NCBI GenBank assembly: GCA_021521415.1
Contig: JAIQDT010001096.1
Location: forward strand, 186,001-250,000
Direction: 5' to 3'
Length of the DNA stretch: 64,000 nucleotides
DNA from: Bidens hawaiensis
Taxonomy: Eukaryota; Streptophyta; Magnoliopsida; Asterales; Asteraceae
This document shows, in pieces, positions 48,200-58,220 of the stretch. Both the position numbers and the translations under genes were made by a program. The notes beneath the pieces are model-generated. The model was not told the origin of the DNA, made no database searches, and worked only from the letters and a program-made list of their open reading frames with translations. Positions within the stretch are counted from its first letter, which is position 1. Each line of letters begins with the position of its first letter.

Positions 48200-48252
48200 G
48201 CTTTCCATTTTAATATATCTCTGAAATGATATCTATGTTAACTGTTTGACAG
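47030..48252. other. Helitron interior, content unrecognised
   Basis: Short frames on both strands with occasional GT/AG-like junctions (for example around 47410 and 47570), but no domain that I recognise. It may hold further captured fragments. Confidence 0.35.
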
Positions 48253-48840
48253 AAATATGGAATATGGTGTCATGTGGATGCTGCATATGCAGGAAGTGAT
48301 TGTATTTGCCCTGAATATCGTCATCATTTGAATGGCATAGAAGAAGCCGATTCATTTAACATGAACTGCCATAAATGGTTTTTAACCAACTTTGATTGTT
48401 CAGCACTATGGATAAAGGTTTGTTTGGACATTATTTTTAATTTCATCTATCATTCTTATATTATAAAACATATCATCATCATCTTATATAATGATCCGAC
48501 CTTTTTCTCATCTAAACAGGACCGAAGTGCCCTCATTCAATCTCTGTCAACAAATCCCGAGTATTTAAAGAATAATGTAAGCATATCCACCCTATACGTT
48601 AGCATAAAGTTTTCTAAAAACTTATTTTATGTTGTTGCACATCAGGCTTCTCAACGTACTACAGTTATAGATTACAAAGATTGACAAATTCCTCTTGGAC
48701 GCAGATTTAGGTAAGAACTATTCATTATTCAGTTTTCATGTTAATGGTAAAATGGTAAAAGAGTATGTTTCATGTTAAGGGTAAACTCTGTAATTTTCAT
48801 TTGTGTATTGTTTCGTAGATCTCTGAAATTATGGATAGTA
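48253..48840 (+). pseudogene. Aromatic amino acid decarboxylase (TYDC/AADC-type) fragment captured by a Helitron
   Basis: Exon a, 48253-48417, reads [20 protein letters not shown] and later [19 protein letters not shown], the PLP-lysine region of group II decarboxylases (the Lys in HKW binds PLP). Exon b, 48520-48576, reads [19 protein letters not shown]. Exon c, 48646-48710, reads [12 protein letters not shown], then TGA (48682-48684) where the family has Trp, then QIPLGRRFR. Exon d starts at 48819 with SLKLW and soon loses similarity. The junctions keep GT..AG and phase, so introns were captured with the exons; this is a genomic fragment, not a retrocopy. The N-terminal and C-terminal parts of the enzyme are absent and there is a stop, so no enzyme can be made. 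The intact parent gene would decarboxylate tyrosine, DOPA or a related substrate. Confidence 0.88.
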
Positions 48841-48905
48841 TTTGAAATCACCAATTTTAGTTGACTACTAATAGAGTAACTAAATATATATCAATCACTT
48901 TCTAG

Positions 48906-49074
48906 GGTTGGTTTATTTCTTAGACAACCAGTTTTCGCCCATGGCCAGTTATATGTTGCGCTGTCTAGAGTTACAACAAGAGAAGGGCTCAAAGTACTCA
49001 TTTTTTATGAAGATGGTCAAGTTTCAAATAAGACTACAAACGTTGTATATAAAGAGATTTTTAGAGATTTATGA
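48906..49074 (+). pseudogene. Last exon of the Helitron PIF1-type helicase (RepHel C-terminus)
   Basis: After a CTAG acceptor the frame reads VGLFLRQPVFAHGQLYVALS followed by RV, with GQLYVALSRV being motif VI of PIF1-family helicases. It continues EGLKVLIFYEDG and ends NVVYKEIFRDL and a TGA, the usual end of plant Helitron helicases. The rest of Rep and helicase is absent. Confidence 0.85.
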
Positions 49075-49194
49075 GAGCTATGTCATGTAATTCTATTTGT
49101 CTTCATTGTAATGTAATAGATGTTTTGAGTGAATCTTTAGTTTCATTGACTTTTTTATAATATAATTTATCCAATACACGGGTACCTAACCTAG

Positions 49195-49845
49195 CTTACA
49201 TTATGTAAAATTTATGTACTAACAAATTTACATAGGGGCCAAACAAAACATAGATGTGTATAAAAACTAATTTTCAAAATTGTAATTGTAGATATAGATA
49301 TAAACAATGATAAAACTAATCTCAAAGAACATTAACATACAAATTTTTTTATAAAAAACGTTAGTTTTCAATGGTTTCTTCAAGTTCTTAAATAATTTTA
49401 CAGTTCTGTAATGATACTCATCATATATATATATATTTTAGGCTACAACACTATTACATCCAAAAAATAAAACCCAACATTTACTAACTGTGCGCCACAT
49501 AACGTAAATCCTTCCATTTTATAGCGCTCCAAAGCATATAGCTTAATAGTGAGTGTCCTCCGGGGGAAAAGTAAAGTTAGTTGAAGAAAAATAAAAAATT
49601 GAATGTTTGACTTATTTGAAGCTACATCCTAAAAGCTATAAAAACATTCAAAAAAAAAAAAATACTAACTTTCTTTTAACTCTCTTTCTCCAATCCCAAC
49701 TGTCCATCTCATAATATTATTCTCCACTTCACCGTCGCCGGAATATTCTCCGGCAACTCCAATTTCTCAAAACCCAAATGCATAATTCAAACCACAGACA
49801 CCCTTTACTTAATTATGTCAAATTAACTTAAAACCAAACCAAACC
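49195..49845. other. Intergenic region and kinase promoter/5' UTR
   Basis: AT-rich DNA up to about 49630, then a TATA-like box and a pyrimidine-rich leader with a CCGGAATATTCTCCGG inverted repeat (about 49738-49753) before the ATG at 49846. Confidence 0.5.
49637..49646 (+). promoter_or_regulatory. TATA box of the CDK-like kinase gene
   Basis: CTATAAAAAC about 200 bp upstream of the ATG. The sequence between is pyrimidine-rich and free of ATG until CAAATGC near 49778, so a start near 49670 is plausible. Confidence 0.45.
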
Positions 49846-50243
49846 ATGGGCTGTGTGCTCGGAACACGAGCAGGTTCAGATCACCGGTCAAAGTCAACGG
49901 AAGAATTAACTACTGTTAATAATAATAATACTCAACCTACACAAAACGTGGAACAGGTTGTTGAGAAGAGGATTAGAGAGATTGCTGGCGATGTTCGTGT
50001 GCATAGCCAAGGGAAACAGAAGGTGGGGTATGGTTTGAATGTTAATTCGGCCCCGGTGTGGCCGTCGTGGCTTTCGGATGTTGCCGGTGATGTTATTAAG
50101 GATTGGACCCCGCGAAGGGCGAATTCGTTTGAGAAGATAGATAAGGTTGAGTTCTGTGTAGTGTTCGGATCAAATACAAATACAAATACGAATACAAATG
50201 ATTTAACGTGCTAAAAGTACGAATAGTACGAATAACTAGGGTA

Positions 50244-50289
<46 letters not shown>

Positions 50290-53054
50290 TTACTCTGCGG
50301 TTTTTTAAGTTGAGTAGTTATTACTCTACTTATGGGGTGCTTGGGTGAGCTTATAAAAACTGTTTACCTGCTTATTTGTTTTTTGAAAAGCAAAAGAAAT
50401 TATAAAAATGTTCGAAGCTTTTAACAAACAACTTTTGCTTTTTAAAAAATAAATAAGCAGATAAGCAGTTTTTAAAAGCTCACCCAAACACCCCCTTAAT
50501 TATTTACTCTAGTGTATGTTGACAATAGAGTAATTATTGTTACTAGCGAGCTCTACTTGCGATTGATTGATCAAAAGGTCGAAATGAGCTAAGCTTGCTC
50601 GAGCCTCAAATGAAGCTTGTTTAGTTATCGAGCATGAGCTTCAGTCTTGTATGGGAAGCTGGTTTAGGCTGGTTGAGCCTTAACGAGCTTTGTGTATTTT
50701 TAAGTTTTTCGTATTTTAGACTTCTATGTATTGATTTTACAATGCATTACTTGCTCGAGCCGAGATTTGGCTCAATGAAGGCACTACATGAGCTCGAGCT
50801 GAGCTTTGGCTCGATTAAGGTACTACACGAGCTCGAGTTGAGCTTAGGCTCGTTTAAGGTTCTTCTCAAAATATATAAAAAATTAATTAAAAAAGTATAT
50901 AAACTAATTAATAAATAATAAGTGAGCCGAGTCCAATCTTGAAAAAACCACTTACAAGCCGAGCTCGAGCTCTCGTAAGTCAAAACGAGTTGAGTTCAGG
51001 CTCGGCTCGTTTACACCCCTTAATTACTCTTACAGTTTTTGAACTAGAATAATTATTATTACAGTAACTACTTTACTTATTTGTATGTTTAGTAGGTTAA
51101 ACTTAAACCTCTGAATATCACCAACCATCCATATACAACATATGAACACTTGATTTATTGATTTAAATTTTTTATTGATTAATTATCACAGATAGGTCAA
51201 GGGACATATAGCAATGTGTACAAAGCTAGAGATTTAATTACAGGGAAAATAGTTGCATTAAAGAAAGTCAGAGTTGATACTTTAGAGCCTGAGAATGTTA
51301 AGTTCATGGCAAGAGAGATATTAATATTAAAAAAGCTTAATAACCATCCAAATATTATTAAGCTTGAAGGGTTGGTTACATCCAGAATGTCTTCCAGTCT
51401 TTACCTTGTGTTTGAATACATGGAGCATGATCTTTCTGGTTTAGCTGCAATACAAGGTGTTAAATTTACTGAGCCTCAGGTACAGTTTAAGATCCAAATT
51501 GGCATATTTAATTTGGTTTTTTGTCAGTATGTATGCCATTAATGAGTTGCAGCTTGCAGGCATTGTTTGTTAGCTTTTAATGTGTAGTGTGTACCATGAT
51601 GGTATCCAATGATGTTAAGGGAAAATTTGAAAATGACTAAAATGTCCATTTTTATTAGTCAAAGTGTTCACAATGTCTAGTTGTGATCAACCCACTTTTT
51701 TCTAAAAATGTCCAGTTCTAGGGGTTCAAACGAGCCGAGCTCGACTAGGATCGAGCTTGGCTTGTTTAACTTACATGGAGCTCAAGCCCGGTTCGTTTCG
51801 AGCTCAGCTCGTGAGTAGATTCTCAAGCTCGGCTCGTTTACTATTTATTAATTATTTTTTTTATATATGTATAATTATTTTTATATGTTGTTTTGAATTA
51901 TATTTTTGTATATAAAAATTATATATATTATTTAGTTAATTTTATTAATTAATAATTATTAAATATATATTTTAAAAAATTATGCAAATGGCGGGCTCGT
52001 CTAGGTTCGCGAGCCGGATCAAGCTCAATAAGTGAAGCTTGGGCTCGGGCTCTTTTATTAAACGATCCTACTTTTTAGGCTCGACAGGTTTGTCGGTTTG
52101 TCCCGTTCTGTCGTACGATGGGTTTTTTTATATTGCCCAAAAAGCAACAAAAAATCCCAAAATATGCCCATAATTAATCCAAAATTAAGATTTTAAATTA
52201 CGAGATTTTTGGTGTTTTTAAATGAAATACAACGGTTTTTTAAAGAATCTACGGACGCCAAAAACCAACAAAAAATCTTGTCTGACGCCAAAATAATATC
52301 GTCACCAAAAATTTAGTGGGCAGTGCCAATATTTGAGAAAATCTCTTTGACTCGACAGTAACCTGATACGTGGCAGAAATTGGTTGGGTAAAATTCCTGT
52401 CGAGTCAATGATTTAAAGTTGTCCATTCGACGGGATTTTGCGTGAACATTTTTGGTAAAGGTAGTTCAAATGGTCATTTTCTTGAGTTTGACCGGTAAAA
52501 TGGACATTTTGGTCATTTTCCCTATTCTTTACGACAACTATTGAAGCGAATCTTTTGCAGATCAAGTGCTTCATCAAACAGTTACTTTCTGGGCTTGAAC
52601 ATTGTCATAAGAATGGCGTGTTACACCGAGATATCAAGGGATCAAATTTGCTGATTGACGATGATGGTACTCTTAAAATAGCTGACTTTGGGTTAGCATC
52701 TTTTTATGATCCACAAAACAAGCAACCGATGACTAGCCGTGTTGTTACTCTTTGGTACCGGCCTCCTGAGCTTCTTCTCGGGGCTACTAATTATGGTGTT
52801 GGCGTTGACATGTGGAGTGCAGGCTGCATTTTGGCTGAGCTTCTTTTTGGCAAACCAATAATGCCAGGTCGCACCGAGGTAGAAAAGCTAAAAACCAGTT
52901 TTAGATGTTAGTATGTTAGTATCAGAGGTGGCAAATGGGTTGGGTCGGGCGAGTCATGGGTTAAAACGAGTTTGGGTCAGGATGAGTTTGGGTCAGAACG
53001 GGTCAAAAAAATAGGGTTGTTTTGGTTTGGGTCGGAATAAGTTAGGGTCGAACC

Positions 53055-53096
<42 letters not shown>

Positions 53097-55729
53097 GAGA
53101 ATAACGGCGGAAACATTTTAGTTTTTTTTTATAGATTTTTTGGTTTTTATTTATTTATTAAGTTATGATATTTTTATTATTTTTTTTGAATTTTTTTTGG
53201 GGTTTTCTATTAAGGTAAAAAACTCTTAAAAAATAATTCAAGAATAATAATAAAAAAATCATAACTCAAAATATAAATCATAAACAAAAAAAAGTAAAAA
53301 CACTAAAATGTTTCCTACGTTGTCCTCGTACCGGAAAAAAAAACCCACCAAGAATCGAACTGAAACCGAAAAATCGACAAAAATGAAACAAAAAGCCAAA
53401 ACCGAGCCACATCAATCGAAATCGAAAAAATCAATCAAAACGAAAGTAAAAGAATTGAAACCGAACAAAAATGAAACTGAAAAAACAGACAAAAACGAGT
53501 CCGGATTCGACCAAAAAGAAACCAAAACCCAACGCGTCTCGTGTGAAAACTCGTGTTGGCTTGAAACCTGAACCGAATCCGTTCCAACCTGAAACCCGTT
53601 TCGTGTCGAAACCTGTCTTGTACAAAAACTCGTTCCGATCCGAAACCTGCCACATTTCCTTAAGACACTAACCCACATCGACCCATTTCTTTGAACTTGT
53701 CGACCTATTTTGACCTGAAAATAAATAAGATGGAATTTCGAAGGACTCATTTTGACCCATTTAGTTAAAACCTTTTACCCAAACCAACCCATTTAATTTT
53801 TAAAACAACTCAAATTGACCCATTTGAAAGGGTCTGGGTCAAGATTGCCACCCCTGTTAGTTTAACAATATGATATCAGTAATGTACTAATATGTATGTA
53901 TATTTGGTTATGTTTGTGACTTCAGGTTGAACAGTTACACAAGATATTTAAATTATGCGGTTCGCCATCAGAGGAATATTGGAAGAGGCATCGGTTGCCA
54001 AAAGCCACTTTATTTAAGCCACGTCAGCCGTACAAGCGCTGTACAGCGGAAACTTTTAAGGATTTTCCACCTTCTTCTCTTCCTTTACTAGAAAGTCTCC
54101 TTGCACTTGATCCTGATGAACGCATTTCTGCTGTTGCGTCGCTTAACAGCGATGTGAGTTTCTATTGTTTTCGATACAATTTCAGAAACGGGTCAAACGG
54201 GCCAAAAGTTGCCTAACATTGTCTAAATGCTTACATTGTCCTAAGTTGTTTTCTTTAAGAAAAACTATCTTATAATTTAAAAAAGAGACAGTTTTCAAGT
54301 GTTTTTAATACATTAATAGTTTCGAAAATCGTAAAAAATGGCGCCTCAGTGGGTTGACCCATTATCCAACCCGACTAGTTAGCCACCTCGAGAACGAATT
54401 CACTCTAATATCATTGTTGCAAAAGGCCAAAGCTGCTAAGTTGGCTTATTTTATCTCTTACTGAATATTGGATTCCCTGTCTATGCAGTTCTTCACCAAT
54501 GAACCTTATGCTTGTGAGCCATCAGAATTACCAAAATACCCTCCCAGCAAAGAACTAGATGTCAAATTAAGGGATGAAGAAGCCAGAAGGTTTTTTACTT
54601 TCTTCGTTTTTTTAAATCTTGTTACTATATAGGGTCAGGATCAAATACAAATGACTTTTATCGTGAGAAGTTTACAAATAACTTGAGTAATTATGTTAAC
54701 ACTAGATTAATTATTATTACACTATACAATAATATTTTTTATAACATAATTACTCTAGTTCAAAACTGTAATTACTCTAGCTATTTGTATGTTAATTTTA
54801 TATAGAAACAGGATCAAATATATTTTATTCTTAACATGAAAACTGTAAAAGCCAATATGTTGTTATTATTAGTTTTTTTTTATAGGTGTTTGCTGTTATT
54901 TTGTTCGTATTTGCTAATTTTCGATTATGTGACATTATAAGTATTTGCTGATTTATATTTTGTTGTTATTATTAGATTTTTTTTTTCTTTTGCTGTTATA
55001 ATTATTTGCTGGTCTATCATTCTTTTGTAATTTTTAGGTTTTTTTCTTTGTTATTATAAATTATTGTTTATGTAGATTGGTATTATATTTGGTATTGTTT
55101 CTTACGTTCTTATTTTTTTATAAATTGGTATTATTTCCTACGTTCTCATATTAAGATTAAAATGTACATGAACCTTCCACTTATATGTACCGGATCCCAC
55201 GCCCTCATATATATATGCTGATGCAAGTTCCATTATTATTTCTAATTCTTCACAGGCGAAGAAATTTAACCGGGAAATCTCAAGTTGTTGAAGGAAATAA
55301 GAAAACAAGAACCCGTGATCGTGTGGGCCAGGCAATTCCAGCCCCCGAGGCGAATGCAGAGATCCAATCCAACTTAGATGTATGTTAAAAATTTTACTTA
55401 ACATCTAATCATTTTTTTAAACATGTGATTAATAATTTATTTGGTTTCTTGATTTTCATCTTCAGAGATGGAGAGTTGTAAACCAATCAAATGCCAAAAG
55501 CAAGAGCGAGAAATTCCCGCCTCCTCATCGAGATGCAGCTGTCGGGCATCCACTTGACCCGTCACATAATGGCGGGCCTGTTTCTTTCGGTGCAGGTGAC
55601 GACGACCAGTCATTTAGCTCAGCTGTTTTTGACCCGAGACCTTCAAAATCAGCGAGTGAAACTGGGACCGTTGGTGGCCCGTCTAGGAGAAATCATAAAA
55701 GGGAACGGGCACATACCGGTTATTCGTAA
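49846..55729 (+). CDS. CDK-like Ser/Thr protein kinase (IBS1/At1g54610-type)
   Basis: Seven exons fit in frame (49846-50145, 51192-51479, 52561-52878, 53926-54153, 54489-54589, 55256-55379, 55466-55729) and give 540 residues. The N-terminus MGCVLGTR is a myristoylation (Gly2) plus palmitoylation (Cys3) signal, so the protein should sit on membranes. The kinase domain has the Gly loop IGQGTYSNVYKA (101-112), Lys124 in VALKK, helix-C Glu142 in a PITAIRE-like PENVKFMAREI, HRDIKGSN (218-225, catalytic Asp220), DFG (238-240), and activation-loop Thr259 in RVVTLWYRPPELLLG. All catalytic residues are present. Residues about 395-540 are a basic, probably disordered tail ending RERAHTGYS. The family includes Arabidopsis IBS1, linked to defence priming and sugar/ABA responses; substrates are largely unknown. 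The introns contain MITEs (50334-50495, 50546-51020, 51720-52090, 52923-53855) but no exon is broken. Confidence 0.93.
50247..50288. repeat. (TTA)n microsatellite in kinase intron 1
   Basis: About 14 TTA units, 100 bp after the exon 1 donor. Confidence 0.95.
50334..50495. mobile_element. Small MITE in kinase intron 1
   Basis: Left end GGGGTGCTTGGGTGAGCTTA and right end AAGCTCACCCAAACACCCCC are inverted copies, and the arms continue inward (AAACTG.../...CAGTTTTT), so the 162-bp element could fold into a hairpin. It is related to 15754-15918. Confidence 0.8.
50546..51020. mobile_element. GAGCTCGAGCC-family MITE, copy 2 (kinase intron 1)
   Basis: Dense GAGCTCGAGC words. The right end GGCTCGTTTACACCCCT is the inverse of the AGGGGTNNAAACGAGCC start seen at 51720. 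Inside, three consecutive AAGGYACTACAYGAGCTCGAG-like units form a small tandem array (50778-50860). Confidence 0.7.
51720..52090. mobile_element. GAGCTCGAGCC-family MITE, copy 3 (kinase intron 2)
   Basis: Begins AGGGGTTCAAACGAGCCGAG and keeps GGCTCG/CGAGCC words to about 52085. The AT-rich centre has TTATATATTATTTAGTTAAT. The right border is approximate. Confidence 0.65.
52923..53855. mobile_element. Composite hAT-like MITE in kinase intron 3
   Basis: Left end CAGAGGTGGCAAATGGGTTG, right end AAGATTGCCACCCCT (inverted). Flanks are GTTAGTAT and GTTAGTTT, an 8-bp duplication with one mismatch. GGGTCGG/GACCC words fill the arms. A T-homopolymer of about 40 bp lies at 53054-53092, and a CGAAACC-rich core (53320-53640) may be a nested insertion. 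Confidence 0.65.
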
Positions 55730-56106
55730 TCGAAGGTAGATAAAAAGGTAAAAAATAAATGGAGGTTAAGTTAAATATTTTTGTGTTAGATATTTTTAAT
55801 ACATGTTTCTTGATTGCTATTTTTGATTGATTAGTTGAGTTTTATTTGAAGCCCAAGAGTGTATAAATCATGAACATGTTGTATAGAGTTTGGTTGGATT
55901 TTTTGTGGTTAATTTTTTTTTTTTTTTTTAACGGTGAATTTCAGTATCTAAGAGACTTGAAGTCAAGAACTTCCAGACCCCGGTTTGCCTTTGCTGGTGG
56001 CCTAGCGCCACCAACCCCATTGGTTAATTTTAAACAATTGTCACAATTATTGATTAGACTCTGTATTGGCAATCATGCAGACACAAATTACAATATATAT
56101 ATATAA
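55730..56106. other. Kinase 3' flank with repeat scrap
   Basis: Contains the likely 3' UTR and then a segment (55925-56030) with TATCTAAGAGACTTGAAGTC and CCCCGGTTTGCC, which looks like a dispersed repeat. No complete structure. Confidence 0.45.
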
Positions 56107-56705
56107 AGAAGAACTTTGGTGCCGCAAGTGGCTTATTGGACCACTTGGTTGACGATTTTTTTAGTTCAGTTACCATAATAAACGTAATGAAAACCGGCCG
56201 AGTTCGCGTAGACTCACAACCTTATTCAAAGTCCATGACCGACAACGCTCGGGTTCTACCAATTCGCAAGTTTACCGACCGACGCCCCCCCCCCCCAAAA
56301 AAAAAAAAAATAAATAAAATAAAATAAAAACTGGTCGTTAGCCCACTTCAATTTATATTTTTTTAAGTTTTTTAGTTACGGTACCATAATGTACGTAATC
56401 ATAACCGACTGAATTCGTGTCAAGTTACCGTCTCAATGCCCATGACCGACAACGCTTGGGCTTTACCACTACCCATGTTTGCCAACCAAATAAACATCGT
56501 CTTTAATATTTTGTTTTCTTATCTAATTTTTTGGGTTTTAACACTCAAATTTTACCAATGTTGTCTGTATCGTGACGAACACAACCGATACCGACCAAAT
56601 TCGTATCGACTCATCGTTGTAACACTCGGGTTTACCAACGCACGTGTTTTAACGATGGAGTTTTGCTAACTGTCCTGGCACAACGCGCCTGATAGAAAAA
56701 ACTAG
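56107..56705 (+). mobile_element. Helitron-like element with internal ~150-bp repeats
   Basis: It starts near AACTTTGGTGCCGCAAGTGG and ends CAACGCGCCTGATAGAAAAA followed by ACTAG and T, a Helitron-like 3' end. Internally, units containing GTACCRTAA..ACGTAATSATAACCGAC and CCATGACCGACAACGCT recur about three times. The same start and CTAG end are found at 63150-63600. Confidence 0.55.
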
Positions 56706-57600
56706 TTTAATATTATTTGACTAATTTGTACATATTATGTAATCTTAGTCAATTTCTACAACACTACAAATAGTAGTTAAGCATGCATAGGACAAGTACA
56801 ACTCTACAACGATAATAATGTCGTCTTATAGTTAAATAAATAATAAAATAATTTGATAACAAATGTATATAAAAAAAGAAATATGAAGTTAACACTAATG
56901 AATAGAACAGTAGAACACTATTGTCTATGACTGCTACATCTTCATAATCCCATGAACAAGACGAAAGAACGTTTCGTGGTTATAAAGAATAGTTAGCGAC
57001 TTGTTGATGAACGTCGGAGAAGAAAGGAAGAGTTTTAGTGTGTTTTATGGTGAATTAAGGCTCGAGATGATGGAAAACTCGTAGCTTGTGATTTGCGAAC
57101 AATGTTTTATTGAAGGGGAATATTACGAAACAATAGTTGTTCGTGTGGACATACATCGTCATACGATCTTGTTGGGTCAAATTGCACGTTTTGGTCCATG
57201 TAACAGTTTGGTTACTAAACCTAGAAATCGACTTTTAGAATTTGATAACGGACGACTCAGTTATTATCACTAATGGAGAAATGTGAATTGAATAATTAGA
57301 TTAAGTGATTAACTATCAATTATTATCATGACTCAATTCAAGTCTTGATTAGTTATTGAATCCAATGAGATTTTGAGCAAATAACAAGGCAACATCTCTT
57401 TTCCCTTTTAACTAAGAGCACATAGAGTGGTCCCGGATCCCAATTCCCCAAATTTCTTCCACAATGGAGGGCGTTACCGATTCTCCTGATCCATTTCCCC
57501 CACTTTTCTCTTACTTCTCCCACTTTCTTCCTGTTTTTCTTCACTCCTTCACGGAAACGGGGTACAATCCATAGACATAGGTGAAAAACTATCTGAGAGT
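56706..57600. other. Gene-free stretch
   Basis: AT-rich, with a GC-richer tract at 57425-57570 (CCCCCACTTTTCTC and similar). A plus-strand frame at 57088-57273 has no recognisable domain. Confidence 0.45.
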
Positions 57601-58026
57601 GAACTGCGGTTTTCGTCAATGTGATTTGTCTAAATATGCAGTTCTAGTCCAATAGTTTCAAATCTGCGATTTTCGTCTCTGTGGTTTTATTTCACTTGCA
57701 ATTAAACTCGATTCAACTAACCCGTAAAGTCTAATCGTAAAACCCATCAACGTACCCCTCACGCGAGGGACAATATTATCCTTTTTTCTCCAAATACACC
57801 TTAGTCTCTCACGTGAGGGGGCTTGCGAATTAAAGTTGGGGTTTATTTGTGGAGAAAAATGACAAAATTGCCCCTCACGGGAGGGCACGCTGATGGGTTT
57901 AACGACTAGACTTAACGGAGTTAGCGGGTCGGGCTTAATTACCACAGAGACGAAAATCGCAAATTTAAAACTATTGAAATAAAACCGTAAATTTGGATAA
58001 ACCACACAAACGAAAAGCGCAGTTTA
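57601..58026. mobile_element. Foldback element, about 200-bp inverted arms
   Basis: The two halves are imperfect reverse complements along nearly their full length. Outer pair: GAACTGCGGTTTTCG against CGAAAAGCGCAGTTT. Middle pair: GCGATTTTCGTCTCTGTGGT against ACCACAGAGACGAAAATCGC, exact over 20 bp. Inner pair: AAACCCATCAACG against GCTGATGGGTTT, and the CCCCTCACGCGAGGG-like words. The transcript would form one long hairpin. It ends about 190 bp upstream of the TIM8 ATG. Confidence 0.8.
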
Positions 58027-58089
58027 CTCGAAACTTAACGATTCTTGTGAAAAAAGAAAACTAATATCATGGGCAACCCACCACATAAA

Positions 58090-58171
58090 TGGGCCTATTA
58101 TTGACATTACAAATTCACAAGCACCACTTGTTTCGTCTTTCGTCTTCTATTAATTTAGGGTTTTAGGGTTT
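58090..58171 (+). promoter_or_regulatory. TIM8 promoter: site II and telo-box motifs
   Basis: TGGGCCT at 58090 is a site II element, and TAGGGTTTTAGGGTTT at 58156-58171 is a double telo-box (AAACCCTA on the other strand). This pair is characteristic of plant promoters for ribosomal and mitochondrial proteins, which fits a TIM gene starting at 58221. Confidence 0.6.
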
Positions 58172-58220
58172 ATAAACTTATTATTATCGTTATCGTTTCG
58201 AGTTGTATTCTAATTCTACC

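Larger units (their letters stand above)
46979..49194 (+). mobile_element. Helitron carrying a captured decarboxylase fragment and a helicase relic
   Basis: The left side shows TCACAAGTCTACTATTATAA, typical of Helitron 5' ends; whether the element starts at the first or second TC is unsure. The right side ends ACACGGGTACCTAACCTAG, like the second Helitron at 41869, but the hairpin's first arm is eroded and the next base is C, not T. Just inside the 3' end is the last exon of the Helitron helicase (48906-49074). Upstream lie decarboxylase exons with introns (48253-48840) and an (ATT)n tract (48160-48199). The element is non-autonomous. Confidence 0.65.

Noticed and set aside
48253..49074. Functional decarboxylase gene
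   Set aside because: Only the middle exons exist, a TGA replaces the expected Trp codon, and helicase sequence follows at once.
53308..53750. Open frames on both strands
   Set aside because: They lie within the composite MITE in kinase intron 3, are made of CGAAACC repeats, and are bypassed by the in-frame exon joins.
55925..56030. SINE-like segment with AAGAGACTTGAAGTC
   Set aside because: It looks like a dispersed repeat, but no promoter boxes, poly-A end or target duplication could be fixed.
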